A DNA stretch of 64,000 nt from Cyrtodaria siliqua (GCA_037043455.1 JAWPHD010010244.1:1-64000), one strand, 5' to 3'. Counted from the stretch's first letter, positions 1-12,803 are shown. Numbers and translations: made by a program. The notes: generated from the sequence alone by a model not told the origin.

Positions 1-430
1 CCAGTGCGTGCACCTAAATATCATACCATAAAACTGGTCTATTTTATCTAGTCAGAGAAGTTTGTTTTCTAGCACGTTGTTGATGTCTTCAATGAACACA
101 TTCATAATGTCGCTGGGCAACTTTTACCTTCAACCCAAATTGTATGTTACCCCCATAATCTGTCTTTAATTTGCTACGTATGGACAGTCACATAAGCAAC
201 TTTGAAAAGTTGAAAGCATTGCGACAAATTAGTATCCAATTATTAGTAAAAAGTATACTGAACATGGCTCTACTTTTCTTATAATCAAGAACTATGTAAA
301 CTTAAATATTTTTAAATGCGTAATAACTATGTAAGCTAAGCGAATTGCACCCGTGTTATATGTATGTTATGTCTGTAAATAAACCTAACAAAAAAACACA
401 CACTTTCTAACCTATGTATTTACCTATAAG
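1..430. other. Non-coding, probably intron of host gene 1
   Basis: This AT-rich stretch has no convincing reading frame. Its last part has a good branch-point-like CTAAC near 409-413 and a pyrimidine-rich run ending in AG at 429-430, which fits a 3' splice site in front of the first visible exon of host gene 1. Confidence 0.5.
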
Positions 431-959
431 GTTGACTTCCTACGTATCCCTGGAAACGAGCATTCTATGAGTGTCGACAAGGATGCAAGAACGCTATTAA
501 AGACAACAGAAACGCAAGTGGTAAAAAGGAAAAATATTCAGTCAAGCAATCAAGTAGATTCGGAAGACAAATTCACGGAAGGAAAGCGGTATCAGAGGAA
601 AAGTAAAATCATAACTCCTGACACAGAGAAGAAAGTAATAAATTCAAAATCAACGAAAACGAAATCAAAGTCGAATACCGAGGACACAGACAAAACAATC
701 AGTAATGATGGTGAAGAACCATCCACAGCTAACGAAGAAAACGACACTGCCACAATACGTACTAACAATGCACTAAAACAAAACGATCAAGATTCAACTG
801 AATACGATTCAGATGAAAACAGTATTGATAGCCCAACAAATGACGAAGTGGTCGATCCACTCTTTGAACAAAGGTATCCATCATCGCACGGACCTAGGAT
901 GGAAACTATTCCAGAAGAAGGCAACGAAGATGTTGAGCTTGAGATAGACTACGAAGAAG
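431..959 (+). CDS. Host gene 1, first visible exon: acidic, Ser/Thr/Glu-rich protein segment
   Basis: The frame is open across the whole exon and ends at a strong donor, GAAG|GTGAGT, at 959/960 in phase 1. The start is placed after the AG at 429-430; an ATG at 467 is in the same frame and would be the start if this were the first exon. The product is rich in Lys, Ser, Asp and Glu, with an acidic C-terminal part (motif LEIDYEEG), and looks disordered. No domain is recognised. The phase fits the next exon: the single trailing G plus AC at 2721 makes an Asp codon. The gene continues upstream of the window, or starts at 467. Confidence 0.65.
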
Positions 960-1142
960 GTGAGTGAATTTCTCGTTTCGTTCCTCTTCTTCTTCTTCTT
1001 CTTCTTCTTGGATGGAAACTATTCCAGAAGAAGGCAACGAAGATTTTGAGCTTGAGATAGACTACGAAGAAGGTGAGTGAATTTCTCGTTTCGTTCCTCT
1101 TCTTCTTCTTCTTCTTCTTCTTCTTCTTCTTCTTCTTCTTCC
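897..1142 (+). repeat. 113-bp tandem duplication across an exon-intron junction, with (CTT)n tracts
   Basis: Bases 897-1009 (end of the exon, splice donor, start of the intron and a CTT run) are repeated nearly exactly from 1010, so the donor GGTGAGTGA recurs at 1072/1073. The second copy ends in a longer CTT run, to about 1140. The two copies differ by only a few bases, so the event is recent. Confidence 0.9.
1028..1072 (+). CDS. Candidate 45-bp micro-exon of host gene 1 created by the duplication
   Basis: The CTT run of the first repeat copy puts a polypyrimidine tract just upstream of the AG at 1026-1027, and the duplicated donor follows at 1073. The segment between is 45 bp, begins and ends in phase 1 and has no stop, so splicing it in would add 15 acidic residues without changing the frame. 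This is an inference from splice signals; the duplicate may simply be spliced out as intron. Confidence 0.35.
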
Positions 1143-1479
1143 GATTTATGGGCTGGATTCTTATGTTAGAAATGTTATTAGTCCAGCGTTGACTGTTATG
1201 CCCGGGCAAACACAGCAGTCTTGAATATTTAGAAGTTAAACGTTTAAAACTATGTGCACGGTATATGGCTGTCTAGTGTGTGCCTACGATCACTGGATGG
1301 CAATCGTTCTGGCATCTTTCCTGGAACAGACGTTGAGACCCTTTGGTTCTGATATTACTCTGCTGTGTTTATCTGGAGCTGTTAATAGCTGTCCGTCAAT
1401 TTTGTATCTTATACAGCATTGTGATTTATCTGGTTGCCATCTATCGAGGATTGCAGTGACATGTAATGGTATGTTAAGG

Positions 1480-2175
1480 AATTTAATGTAATGTTATGTA
1501 ATGTAATGTAATACTGTATTTTAATGCAATGTTATAAAATATGTAATGTAATACTGTATTGTATTGTATTGTATTGTATTGTATTGTATTGTATTATATT
1601 GTAATGTAATGATGTATTGTAATGTAATATAGTGTAATGTAATGATGTATTGTAATGTAATGTAATGTAATGTAATGTAATGATGTAATGTAATGTAATG
1701 TAATGTAATTATGTATTGTAATGTAATAATGTAATGTATTGTTATGTATTGTATGTAATAATGTAATGTAATGTTTTGTAATGTAATGCAATGCAATGTA
1801 ATGTAATGCAATGCAGTGTAATGCAATGCAATGTAATGATGTAATGTAATGTAATGTAATGTAAGTAATGGTATGTAATGTAATGTTATGTAATGTAATG
1901 TATTGTAATGTAATGTAATGTAATGTATTGTAATGTAATGTAATGTAATGTTATGTAATGTAATGTAATGTAATGTAATTCAATGATGTAATGTAATGTT
2001 GTAATATAATGTAACGTAATGCAACACAACGTTATGTAATGTAAAGGCATGTAATTAAATGTAGTGATACAACATTATGTAATGTAATGTAATGTTATAT
2101 AATGCAATGATATCACGTAATTTAATGTAATGTAATGTAATGTGGTGTACCGATGTCATGTAATGATGTACTGCA
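1480..2175. repeat. Pentanucleotide (TAATG)n satellite in an intron
   Basis: About 700 bp of TAATG/TGTAA units with scattered one-base variants (GTATT, GATG, GCAATG). All long open frames here are repeat artefacts. It lies in the intron between the first two visible exons of host gene 1. Confidence 0.92.
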
Positions 2176-2720
2176 ATGTATAAGCACGTTTCGGAAAATG
2201 CATGCGTTAAACAGAATTGTAGTATTACAAATATTCAGATCATTTGATACCAAACGTTTGTTTACAGTATCACGAAATTAATTTAAAGCAGTTTGCATAT
2301 ACCAGATTATTCAGATACAGAATGTTGATACAGTTAATATTTTGTTTGAACTGTCATCGGTAGGAATAAAAGACAACATGGTATCGGTTAAACACTAATA
2401 GTGTCGCGTTAAATAAATGTTGACTTTACATTAAACTGATATAGAAAAGTTTATTCAAGTCTGTGTCACTCCAAATTACTTTGTATGAATTTTGGGAGAT
2501 TTATAAATGTTACTTTAATTTATTTCGTATTGTTATATATATACTTATCAGTTTGCTGTTACAACAGGTACATATTGCAGAAATAGAAAATATAGGCATT
2601 GGAGTTCCGTATAGCTGTACATGTACAAATACCATTAGTTACTTGAAATGTTGTGTATTTATCAAATATGTGCATTCGTATAACGATCGTATTATTATAC
2701 AATTGGAGACTATTTTACAG

Positions 2721-2890
2721 ACGGTGATACTAGGCTCACAAAAAGACGCTTACAGCTATTAAATCGAAGCCATTCAAGTAGAAACATTTTCGATTCAAAC
2801 GAACAAGTACCACTTTTACCGGATGTGACGTCAGGTTACACGTCATATTCACATAAACCGGATACGACAGACAAAGAAACACAGACATCG
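2721..2890 (+). CDS. Host gene 1, second visible exon
   Basis: The exon is bounded by TTTTACAG|AC and ACATCG|GTAAGA. It enters in phase 1 and leaves in phase 0, exactly what the neighbouring exons need. It encodes 56 residues of a hydrophilic segment rich in Ser, Thr, Arg and Asp, with the run LPDVTSGYTSYSHKPDTTDK. No domain is recognised. Confidence rests on the splice sites and matching phases. Confidence 0.65.
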
Positions 2891-4205
2891 GTAAGAGCAT
2901 TTGTAAAACATGTTATAATGGTATTTTGTGTTTGGAAGAGATGCCGTTTGTATTTTAATAAACAAACTCATATAGAACACTGAACGTTAAAAACATTGCC
3001 ATTTTACTTTTATTTTATAAATGCATTCTATATGATTCAATACTTTAACATTAATGACCAGTTCTTTAAAGGTAATGCTTGCCTGATTCTTATATTTTAA
3101 ATTTCTTGTTATATGCTTGTTTGCCTTCATGCACACCTACAAGTCCGCCAGATCGCCAGCTAGCTTCCTACCTACCCAAACCCCAACCATACACGTAGCT
3201 ACCTATCTAACCATTACCACCGACCTAGTTACCTAAACAAAACACACGTCTAACTACCTATCCAAAAATTTACATCATACATAGCTCGTATCCAAAACCT
3301 CACCACCTACCAAAAACTCACCCGTCCACCCAGCTACCTACTATAAACGTCAATTGTCCATCAACCCACCGAACCAAAACCTCACCACTAATATAGCTAC
3401 ATATCAAAAAACTTACCATATGCATAGCAACCTATCCCATGCATCCACAACCCACATAGCTACCGAAACATACATTACCATCCACCCAGCTAACAACGTA
3501 AACCCTCCCCTGTCCACCTACCCACCCAACCAAAACCGCACCACTCACCTAGCTACCTATCAAAACCTTACCTTATACTTAGCTACATACCCCAAACCTT
3601 ACCAACCCACCTAGCTACCTAACCAAACATTACCCTACCTAGTTTAACGAATCCGTGGTCTTTTTTAATTCGTACTAATTCATTTAAGTCCATATACTTT
3701 TATTTTCCAATTCAAAATTACGTTTTTCTATTGATTATTTATCACGAACACTTAAGTATTTTGAATTATTTTAAAACTGTTACACTTAAACAGATATTTT
3801 TTAACGATCCTCCATTCATCTTTTGAACACTTTCATTTATTCAGTCAAGAACACCGTGAAATTTATTAGTATCTATTTATATATATATTTCATTTTATAT
3901 ATATTTCATTATAACAACGCTACGCTATTCAGTAACAACGGTGAACAATTATTTGTAAATTACAGATAACATATTACAGATATAGAATACCTGTAACTTT
4001 AAATGTATCTATATTGTGTTAAGTTAATTTGTTCGTCTCGTTTATTTCGTTTCGTTTCATTTGTCTCGATAATTGGTCGAATATGACAATGTTGCTATGT
4101 AATTGTTTAATTGGTATAATACAACTGTCATTAACTGTCATGACAGATAACTGCACTAGACAAATACACATTAACCCAATTGGTAAACATTATTTCTTAT
4201 TTAAG
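2891..4205. other. Intron of host gene 1 with a degenerate CTACCTAYC repeat
   Basis: From about 3130 to 3640 the DNA is a degenerate C/A-rich tandem array built on units like AGCTACCTAYC, AAACCTCACC and CACCCA, which explains the Thr/Pro/Asn-rich open frame there. The rest is AT-rich with no coding signal. Confidence 0.7.
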
Positions 4206-5337
4206 AATGATTCAAGAGAACGACGCAAGAGTAATAGAGCCCATAACAGACAGAGCATTACAGAGGACGACTTTGTGAAGAAATCACTAGTTGTTAAGTT
4301 GCCAAGATCAGGAAAACCCCACATGCCGCTACCCCTTATTTCTCCCAAATCGCACAATTCACTAATCTCTATTGAATCATGCAACGGTAATTACGGTTCC
4401 GGTTCGGACGATGGCTTTGACTATGATGCAACTGAAGCGGATGTTGCGTTAGGTGATGACTTAGATGAATCCGATCTGTCTGCAACCGACGGCTGGGAAT
4501 CTGGTTCAGAAGAAGAAAGTTCCAGTGAAGTGTTTTACCCTGGGGAAGCGTCATTCACACTGACGAACTATAAATCAAATACACGAAGAGCCACTGACCA
4601 TTCAAGTGACAATTATAAAACACATAGAGATATTAAAGCTCATGTACATACTTTCCTCGATGAGACGGAACTGACGGATATTCAATCACTTCAAACCCTG
4701 TATAATCAGAATCCATATTCTTTACAGTTTAAAGAAAGAAGCTTTTTCTTAAAGTCAGATCTAAGTGATAGAACAATAGGCAGCGCACGGACTGACAGGT
4801 CAAGACACTTTGAGACCGGTCCATATGCCAACGAAGCTAGTGAACTGGGTGGTAATCGAGAACCGGAGTATCTGAAAGAATTCAAGAACAGCGGACTTGA
4901 AGACATACGGACACAAATGGCACGGGATTATCACATGCTGAATTTAGCCCATAGCCAAAATTTGGCTGTATTAGGCAAGAAAGCCGATCAAACTTCGAAA
5001 GAGGGCAGGGCTCCACCAAATTCTCCTATGGTACCAAATGCTGGTAATAGTTCTACACGAACCCACAAAGCCCATCTAGCTGTTCTGCTAAACCAGAAAC
5101 GGGAACAGGCAGAGGAGCGAAAGCGATTACATGATCTAGTTAGCAATGAACCTGTTCAGAAATATGAAAGAACGAGAAGTGGACGATTGCTTCCATTCGG
5201 TACCCCTCGCATATCAAGACACGAAATTCCATCAATGAAGGACGTTTACTACAGAGACAAGATGTTAAAGTCTGAAAGAGAAAAAATATTCAATCAAAAC
5301 ATAAAAATGAGACGCTTTATGAATACATTTGATAAAG
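4206..5337 (+). CDS. Host gene 1, large exon of an unrecognised charged protein
   Basis: A 1132-bp exon between TTATTTAAG|AATGAT and GATAAAG|GTAAGC, phase 0 in and phase 1 out, encoding 377 residues. The first third is acidic and Ser-rich (for example DDLDESDLSATDGWESGSEE). The last third is basic and helix-prone (LNQKREQAEERKRLHDL, then RTRSGRLLPFGTPRISRHE and RDKMLKSEREKIFNQNIKMR), suggesting a coiled coil. The open frame extends past both splice sites into intron, which is why the raw frame is longer. No signal peptide, membrane segment or catalytic motif is visible. The protein is probably intracellular, but I cannot name a family. Confidence 0.75.
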
Positions 5338-5955
5338 GTAAGCAGGCATCTGTTACTTTCATTTTCTCAGTATATGCGACACAAGCGATTACATGTACTT
5401 GGTCAGGTCTCAAGGTTATAAAGCATATTCGAAACTCAACTCCAAATTAGCAAATGAAATTCATTATTTCATTGTTACACAAATTAGCCAATGAAATTCA
5501 TTCTTTCACTGTTACACAGATTGTGTTTGAGGTTGAAAGTAATGTTGAGTTTTGAATGTGCTTTATAACCTTGGGGCCTGGAGAAATATGGGTGTCAATA
5601 AAAAAGCTCTAATGTAAAACACGAATCCCATTAAGAACATTTGCATATATGATAATTATGATAGTGATTCAATTTATCATGGTTTTATTTGTATTTGGAA
5701 TAACTAGTTCGCCTCCAGTCCCTATAGGTAAACACATTCAAGAACGAAAACTAGTATTTGATGCAGATACATGTTAATGTATATAGAGGATTACATGAGC
5801 GCATGCTTTTGTTTTATCAGTCACTACATGATAAAGCACAATTTATTAGAGAACTCTTTATCAGGCAGAACAGTACATATTTGAATGATAAACATGTTTA
5901 TTACAGTGGTGTCATAAATAGTTGTTTTTAGCCAAGTATGTTTTGGTCTGATATG

Positions 5956-6168
5956 TACGGTGTTTCGTAAGGGCCATGGTACCATCACGTATCGGCGTTT
6001 AGAAGTCGATGCGCGATGGTACGATGGTGATGGTACATTGGCAGGATGGTATGATGGCGATGGTACGATAGCACGATGACGATGGTGATGGTACGATAGT
6101 CCATCGCGTTATCGTCATTGTAGCATCACGTTTTGACGTTTGCAAGATGGCCCTAACGGAACACCGTA
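5956..6168. mobile_element. 213-bp MITE-like element with 22-bp inverted ends
   Basis: The left end TACGGTGTTTCGTAAGGG (5956 on) is matched in reverse complement by the right end at 6147-6168, with two mismatches in 22. The interior is a minisatellite of ATGGTACGATGG-like units. A possible 5-bp GATAT duplication lies at 5950-5954 and 6169-6173, separated by one base on the left. It is non-autonomous, with no coding capacity. Confidence 0.65.
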
Positions 6169-7671
6169 GATATTTGTATAAAGCTCTTGAGATATGTATA
6201 TCATTAGGCTCATAATGCTGTTTCATTGAACGTTAATATGGGTTTACTATTAATCAGTTTTATGTCGGAAACAAAGGCATGGGAAACAACTCTATTTGAC
6301 ACATGTTGTCATATTTAAAGCAAATATATTCTGAGCTTTCAGAAAACCTCATTATATGGCCTATATAGATATACATTATAAGTTAATAATTGATTTTCTC
6401 CAACATCTCTCCAATATCAGCAACAGTCATAAGTCATTAATCGTATGCTGGGTTAAGCAATCCAAATTGGAGACACTTTTGAGGAGATCTGCCTTATTTT
6501 GATGCTTTCAGAAAAAAGTATATAATTTCTTGCTATAGTTATGCCTAATTGCTTGACATACACTAATAAAGCAAAATTCGAATACACCCGCTCTATTTAG
6601 CCTAGTTTAAAATATCTGCTTTATTTAACGATATATCACTGTAATTTTTGCTACGTTAGGAGAGTAAGCAAGGCAATGCGAAAGATTTCAGTTGTGTGCA
6701 CTATTTTCGCACTTCGGGCTCGTGAAATTATTGTTTACAATTGAACTCCAAACCGTGATATGTCAACGATAATTCACCGTAAACGATGTTCTATCTATTT
6801 CTTAAATATAAACGTTTTAAACTGCTCTCACGACATGAACTGATGTCGATACCTTAACCATTCGAAGAGACTTTACTTAAAATTCTAATTAAAGTAGCTA
6901 TCCCGCCAACAATAGCCACATTTTACAAAATATGTACACCATTTCTAAGCCTACTGGCGACAAGGTATATATATATAACTTACATATTTTACGAATCCAA
7001 ACTATATAGACACAATTTAAAGGCTACACTCCAAAGCTGGAGCGTCGAATTAAGAGTTACCAACTCATAATTCATTTCACGCATATTCAATCACGGGTAT
7101 TTTAAGAGCCCGTTAATCATATGACCTGAACCCCTGGATAGAGTTTTAATAAAAGGTTTTGTAGAGTAATTTTGCCGTTATTTGGCAGGATAGCTACTTT
7201 AAATGGCGTGATATCATGTTGACTGTTCATGTGCCTGGCATGTACAGACTTTTGCTCAATGTGATAACTGCCAATATTTGTGAATTATGTTTATAAAGAC
7301 TGTGTACATGGGTATATATTATCTCTATAAATACGCGGTTTAAATATTATATTAAAGCTCGGAAGAGCTTCATTAATCGGAGTTTATAAGTTTGATATGA
7401 TAAGAACTGATATAGTATCTCTCTATATATACAATATTATATTATGACCACAACTTATTGGATTTGCTAAACTTGGTTATCACCTGTATGTATACAACGT
7501 ATTTATTCGTGTTTTGTTCCGGTTTGGTAGATTTCAGACCTTATCAACGAGGACAAGTATGCATATAGATACCGTAACCTTTTCATATTACCTTCCCTTG
7601 GACATTGTTGAGCTTAATTATACATTATATTTGTGGTTATAACAGTACTCTAACTTAGTCGTAGGAACAAG

Positions 7672-7745
7672 GTCGGAGTGAGCGGAGAGAGGAGGCAGGG
7701 GGCGGGGGAGGGGGAGGGGGTTGTTAGGTGGACGGGGAGGGTAGG
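7672..7745 (+). repeat. G-rich tract with quadruplex-forming pattern
   Basis: The run contains several groups of four or more G separated by short loops (GGGGGCGGGGGAGGGGGAGG near 7700), unlike the AT-rich surroundings. It could fold as a G-quadruplex on the plus strand. No gene is associated except the intron it sits in. Confidence 0.7.
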
Positions 7746-9191
7746 CCCAGCGAAATTATCTGACAGGTTGACCAGAGCAGTTTTGCCCCACTCCAATAGT
7801 TTGCCAATTTATATGTATTGAATCTTCAAACATTGGCTTGTGTCCTGACAGTTTACGGCATTAGGGAATAAAATTAATCAAACGACATAGAAAAGTAGCT
7901 ATTTTGTTAATTAAAATGTGCGACAAGAACAAACATACCTTTATCAAAATTTAAAGAGAAATATGTCACTTGCCACAACCCCGTCCCTCGCCCATCGTTT
8001 TAATATATAATCTCAGTGTATAATATTTATTTCCTGCTTAGCAGAGACCGATGGAAATTCCAACCCAAGGTATACATGATTTGATCGGAACCGAGACTCT
8101 GCCGAGATAAGATCTGTGATTCCGAGGGTTAGAATTTCCCACTATGAACCATATGATTGATTATAAACCATATAATTGATTATCTGACTGCATACATTTG
8201 ACGTTTTGTAAACAAACATCTTTGAGAATTTCTTTCCGTCATAATTCCGCGATTCTACACAGCAGCAACTTCCGGTTTAGTATTGTCTTGACTGAGTGTG
8301 CTTTTTCTCTAACACATATTTAAGATAATATTTCTATGTGTACAAAGCGGAAACATAACATACACAGCTCATACAGCATGTCATACATTATCAATATATT
8401 AACACCATTATATCGCAAAAAGAAAATCGGCGGATAATAATCAATTTACAAACGTACACTGTTCCGTTTTACTAATAAATTAGAATATAATGGTTTCTGT
8501 ATGCACATAGACAGTGATCTCAAACAGTATACTTACTTATAAATGCATGTTTCCAACATGATGTTGCCCTTGTCCAAACGAAATGCAAGCAATGTCTGTT
8601 TGAGACATGATGACGTAGCGAATGTTTCTTATTCTATTTAACAAAAAAAATCTCGCTTGGTTCACTGCTAAATCCGATCAAGAATACTTATTATACAGAC
8701 AGATCTCATCATTACGTATTTCAAATATATGTAAAATTACAGATCGACTTCTGTAGGGCACGAACGTAGTAGTTATTCGATATATAGAAGATACTTTATT
8801 TCAAATTTCCAATAGTCTACAAAGCCCGTGAGGATACAAATACAAAATATAACATGGCAACAGTTCAGTAATTGGTACATATACATATAAATTATATGAA
8901 AAATTATCAAAATATATTACCAGCTTTTATGCAACCATGCGTAATGAGAAGGTGTTAACATCTATTCAAAAATATTGCACTAGTGACTTGAGAAATACAG
9001 TCATATTCTATATAGCAGTTCACCCAATTTATTTAATTGAAGAGCTTTATAAAATAAAAATACATAATCTACGAAAACGGTCTAATTCGTTGAGTTAGTT
9101 CTATAATTTTAATCTTGTTAGGTAATTTCAAAAAAGTATAGACATTTATTGATTCCTAACACAGCGTAAACGCGTTCACATGCGTATATAT

Positions 9192-9723
9192 TTAAAGGGG
9201 TTGATGCACTATTTTCAAACACAGTTTATCTTAAAGGGCTCTGAAAAACATGAAAAAAGCTGAAATAATTATCAAAATGCCATGAAAAATAAAGGAGATA
9301 TGACCTATTGAAAATGTGCAAAGAACATAAATGGAGGCGGCCATCTTTGAACGATGACGTCATCACGCCGTTTTACCATATATGGCATATTGACAAAATG
9401 TATTTTAAAGCAAAGAAAACCACTGCAAATTGATTAAAAATAAATATAAACATGTAAAATGTATACATTTTAGTATTATTTTTCATTTGCAGTGATTTTC
9501 TTTGCATTAATTTATATTTTGTCAATATGCCATATATGGTAAAACGGCGCCATGACGTCATCGTTCAAAGATGGCCGCCTCCATTTATGTTCTTTGCAAA
9601 TTTTCAATACGTCATATCTCCTTTATTTTTCATGGCATTTTGATAATTCTTTCATCTTTTTTCATGTTTTTCAGAGCCCTTTAAGATTAACTGTGTTTGA
9701 AAATAGTGCATCAACCCCTTTAA
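9192..9723. mobile_element. TTAA-flanked, near-palindromic MITE (524 bp)
   Basis: TTAA at 9192-9195 and 9720-9723 flank an element that starts AGGGGTTGATGCACTATTT and ends with the reverse complement. The complementarity runs through almost the whole element, with arms of roughly 240 bp around an AT-rich centre near 9450. Each arm carries a TGACGTCA-type palindrome. TTAA target duplication is typical of piggyBac-type transposition, so this looks like a non-autonomous piggyBac-like foldback element. Confidence 0.8.
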
Positions 9724-10567
9724 GAAATAATTTGCTTTCTAAATCCCGTCTTTTACACCGACACTCGTGACAACTACACGCACATCAGAAACACACACCC
9801 GGTGGTCTGTCTCGACGATATTTGTAACTGTCTTACATATACAGCTCTTTTACTTGTTGTATTGAGTTCAACAATCTCCAAGGCACCTTTTTATATTTAC
9901 TCTAGTTCAGACGGTTACGGGCGAACTAGCTCTTGGAATGAGGCTTAAGAAGGGACAAGTATATAGTGTTTTTATCTGATTTTCCTTTTAGCCCGGATGA
10001 TGGTGATATAAGTGCTTTATTTCTTCTTATAAGTGTTGTCATTTTAGTAAAATTTAACCTTTGTGTGACGTGTATCTTGGTTGCGTTGGAATTTCTTAAA
10101 CTGTGTTTGCTTTTTTATTTCGTATTATCCTTTCATGTGTGGAAACTGTGTCACTATTCAAACCTGTATTAAGAGACCACTTTTGAGACAATATTTGGCT
10201 CCTAAAATAACTGGTCGCTTAAAACAGGTGCATCTTAATTGAAAACCTCACAACTGAAAACTGGAAGGGCGGTATTTTAAACAGATGGTCTCGGAATAAG
10301 ATACTTTCTTAAGCAAGTTATCCTGTTTATTGCTTTAGACTTATCCATGCTATGTATAGCTTTAGATGTTACTCATGTCTTGGTTACTTATATGATCCGC
10401 GCACACTTAGTTGTGTACTGAACAAATACACAGAAACTTCCGCTTAAATTGACAGCTGGGTATTTTTACTGACATTAACTAAACAATACATTGAAGCAGT
10501 TTGCGTATAGTATAATCATTTCTTAAACAGTTTTCAATAGCAAAGTGTATTCTTATCAAAAAGGAAA

Positions 10568-10820
10568 TAAAACAATCAGACCTTTTTGGACCTTGGGTCA
10601 ATTTCAATATTCGCACGATTATAATAATATACGGTGTATATGTTCACAAAAGTGTGGATTTCAGCTTGAATGGTTGTCCAATCTTTACGAAGCGCTGGTC
10701 ATAGCTCTTTGATGCTAACGGGTGCATTTGGCCGGAACACAAACATAAACTTCCGATTTTTATATAACATGCGTGACTGTTGAAATCGACCCATGGTTCC
10801 AAAAAGACCTGATTGTTTTA
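10568..10820. mobile_element. 253-bp MITE with ~39-bp terminal inverted repeats
   Basis: The left end TAAAACAATCAGACCTTTTT and the following GGACCTTGGGTCAATTTCAA are mirrored, with a few mismatches, by the right end at about 10782-10820. There is no coding capacity. It lies in the last long intron of host gene 1. Confidence 0.75.
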
Positions 10821-11450
10821 TGTTTTATATCCATTTGATATGAATATATTTTGTTATTAAAATCATTTTAAGTCATAATTAAACTATATAAAAGCAGATA
10901 TTAATGTTACTCGAACATCAATATAAATTTCAGGGGATGTTTATTTTTTGTTCAATATACATAAACACATGTGTTAAATTGTTGACGCAATAGTAGATGC
11001 CTAAGTTTTTGTGTTCTACTTTGAATTTCTTTGCAGTGTATTTTAGTTTTAATAAGGTCGTATTAGAATGAGTTAATATCGCTTTAAGTATAGGATAGAG
11101 GCTATGAAGAGAAATCTTCACCATTATGAATCCGAAAGGGAGGGCGCTGGGTTGTGTGGGTGATAAGCGTAAGTTAGATTATTTTGCTTTGTCAGGAAGA
11201 CGATTATTATACCTTTAAGTGTTCTTTGATTTGCCAAATGTGAGTTTAAACCATTCGTTTTAAACTAAATATTCCGCTGCTTAATATTGAAAAAGCAAAT
11301 ACTATTGTAAAAACTGTAAGATGTCTTATTTTGTTGCGTTTCTTTATTGCAAAAGAACTTTACATTTGAACTATTCACGTAAATAAAACTAAGTTTAGAT
11401 TTATACATTTATATATTTATTTACTCGTTATGCATTCGTGTTTTTTGCAG

Positions 11451-11541
11451 AGCGTGATCGTACCATTTTCCCGCCCATTGCCAATAGTACGACGGTTAGA
11501 ACTGAAGCCAGTACAAACGGTACTAAAAGAAAAACCATTGG
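11451..11541 (+). CDS. Host gene 1, penultimate exon
   Basis: A 91-bp exon between TTTTTTGCAG|AG and CATTGG|GTAAAT, phase 1 in and phase 2 out. It joins the previous exon with a Glu codon and encodes about 30 residues including RDRTIFPPIANSTTVRTEAS. No domain is recognised. Confidence 0.65.
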
Positions 11542-11963
11542 GTAAATATGTTTTATATTTTAATGGGGGAAATATATGTTAAAATAGGTATATATGCTTT
11601 ATTATTAATTTGATGGCGTTCAATTGATTAACAAGCTCTTTTTTCTGCTAAAACTGTTCATTTTGTGGAACTGTGGAAAGTAGTATATTCCATCAACACC
11701 AGCAAAAAAACTAATAATATAAAGGGAACTTTTTGTATTCTTGAAAATGTATCAAAAATTATAAAGTAGTCGATTCTAAACGAACTTATACTGAATATTG
11801 ATAATTTGTACAACGACTGTCATAAAACCATTATTAAAATATTCTGTTTTGTATATATCTCTTTGCAGACATCACCTATTGCATTTCGCTGAAACCAAAT
11901 ATAGGATAACGTTAATTTCTAATGATGTTTTTTCTTATATCATATACGTGTGTATGTTTGCAG

Positions 11964-12207
11964 CAATCTCCTATTTAAAGTTCACGAGCCGGAGCAAGAC
12001 ATGGACTACAACAAGAAAATAGTTCCTAGCGTTTCTAACACCTCATTACGACTGTTGCAAAACTGCAGATACCTCCGCCAGTATACGCCAATGACAGATA
12101 AGGAGCGTGAAGGATCATTGGTTGAGAAAGAAACAAGCTGGAAAATGAAAACAAGCACATCGTACAGTGATAACTATATTGCAAATGTACGCCTGCATTT
12201 GTTTTAG
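11964..12207 (+). CDS. Host gene 1, terminal exon
   Basis: The exon follows TATGTTTGCAG at 11963 and, entered in phase 2, reads through to a TAG at 12205-12207. It encodes about 81 residues (for example KVHEPEQDMDYNKKIVPSVS, then YTPMTDKEREGSLVEKE). An AATAAA signal at 12210-12215 directly follows the stop, supporting this as the 3' end. An alternative acceptor at about 11867 exists but does not give a better frame. Confidence 0.65.
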
Positions 12208-12209
12208 TT

Positions 12210-12215
12210 AATAAA
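12210..12215 (+). terminator. Polyadenylation signal AATAAA of host gene 1
   Basis: AATAAA lies three bases after the stop codon of the terminal exon. Its closeness to the stop implies a very short 3' UTR unless a later signal is used. Confidence 0.45.
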
Positions 12216-12319
12216 CGCGTGTTTGTTATTTTGTAAATCTGACACGTGTCTACATTTATATTACAAATGTTATCATTTGTTTACCTAGAAATGCCTGAGA
12301 GTCCACACGTGACACATAT

Positions 12320-12803
12320 ATACTGAAAAAAAAAAAGAAACGCGACACGGGAATTTCCGCTATATATTGTATATACTGCACACTTAATTACGCATATATT
12401 CCAAGGCAATCCCATAATGTTTTGTAAAAACAAAGTTGCAGTTAGGTAGAGAAAGTACACAACTGTGATGTTGTAGACGTTTTAATCACAGTACACGTTG
12501 CAACAAGAAATTCAGAAATTTTGAAGTTCCTCTTTGAAAAATTGAGCCAGGTCAGTATTGTATTTAACGTAAAGAGTTTGCAAAATGTTGCATCCTAAGT
12601 TTGCTCACATGCTTGAGCCAAACGCGTACTATGTCAATAATGAAACTTTGCAGGAATACTATTTGCTGTTTTACGTGCTGATTTAGTCTTTTATCCGAAA
12701 GGAAAAATCTTACGTAGCCATGTACCATTCGATTAACAGCAGCATATTGTACATACAATATATAGCGGAAATTCTCGTGTCGCGTTTCTTTTTCCTTCAG
12801 TAT
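12320..12803. mobile_element. MITE of the TACTGAA family, copy 1
   Basis: The ends are inverted repeats of about 46 bp: TACTGAAAAAAAAAAAGAAA then CGCGACACGGGAATTTCCGC on the left, and the reverse complement near 12750-12800 on the right. Its interior matches a second copy at 19478-19950 in the opposite orientation (shared stretch around GCTTGAGCCAAA). TA at both borders suggests a Tc1/mariner-like target. Confidence 0.75.

Larger units (their letters stand above)
5338..11450. other. 6.1-kb intron of host gene 1, full of small repeats
   Basis: No exon-like segment is evident. Contents, listed separately where supported: a ~40-bp tandem duplication at 5446-5521, inverted-repeat elements at 5956-6168, 9192-9723 and 10568-10820, and a G-rich tract at 7672-7745. 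The rest is AT-rich unique-looking DNA. Confidence 0.6.

Noticed and set aside
1521..1826. Frames rich in His, Tyr, Thr and Ile
   Set aside because: They come from the TAATG satellite.
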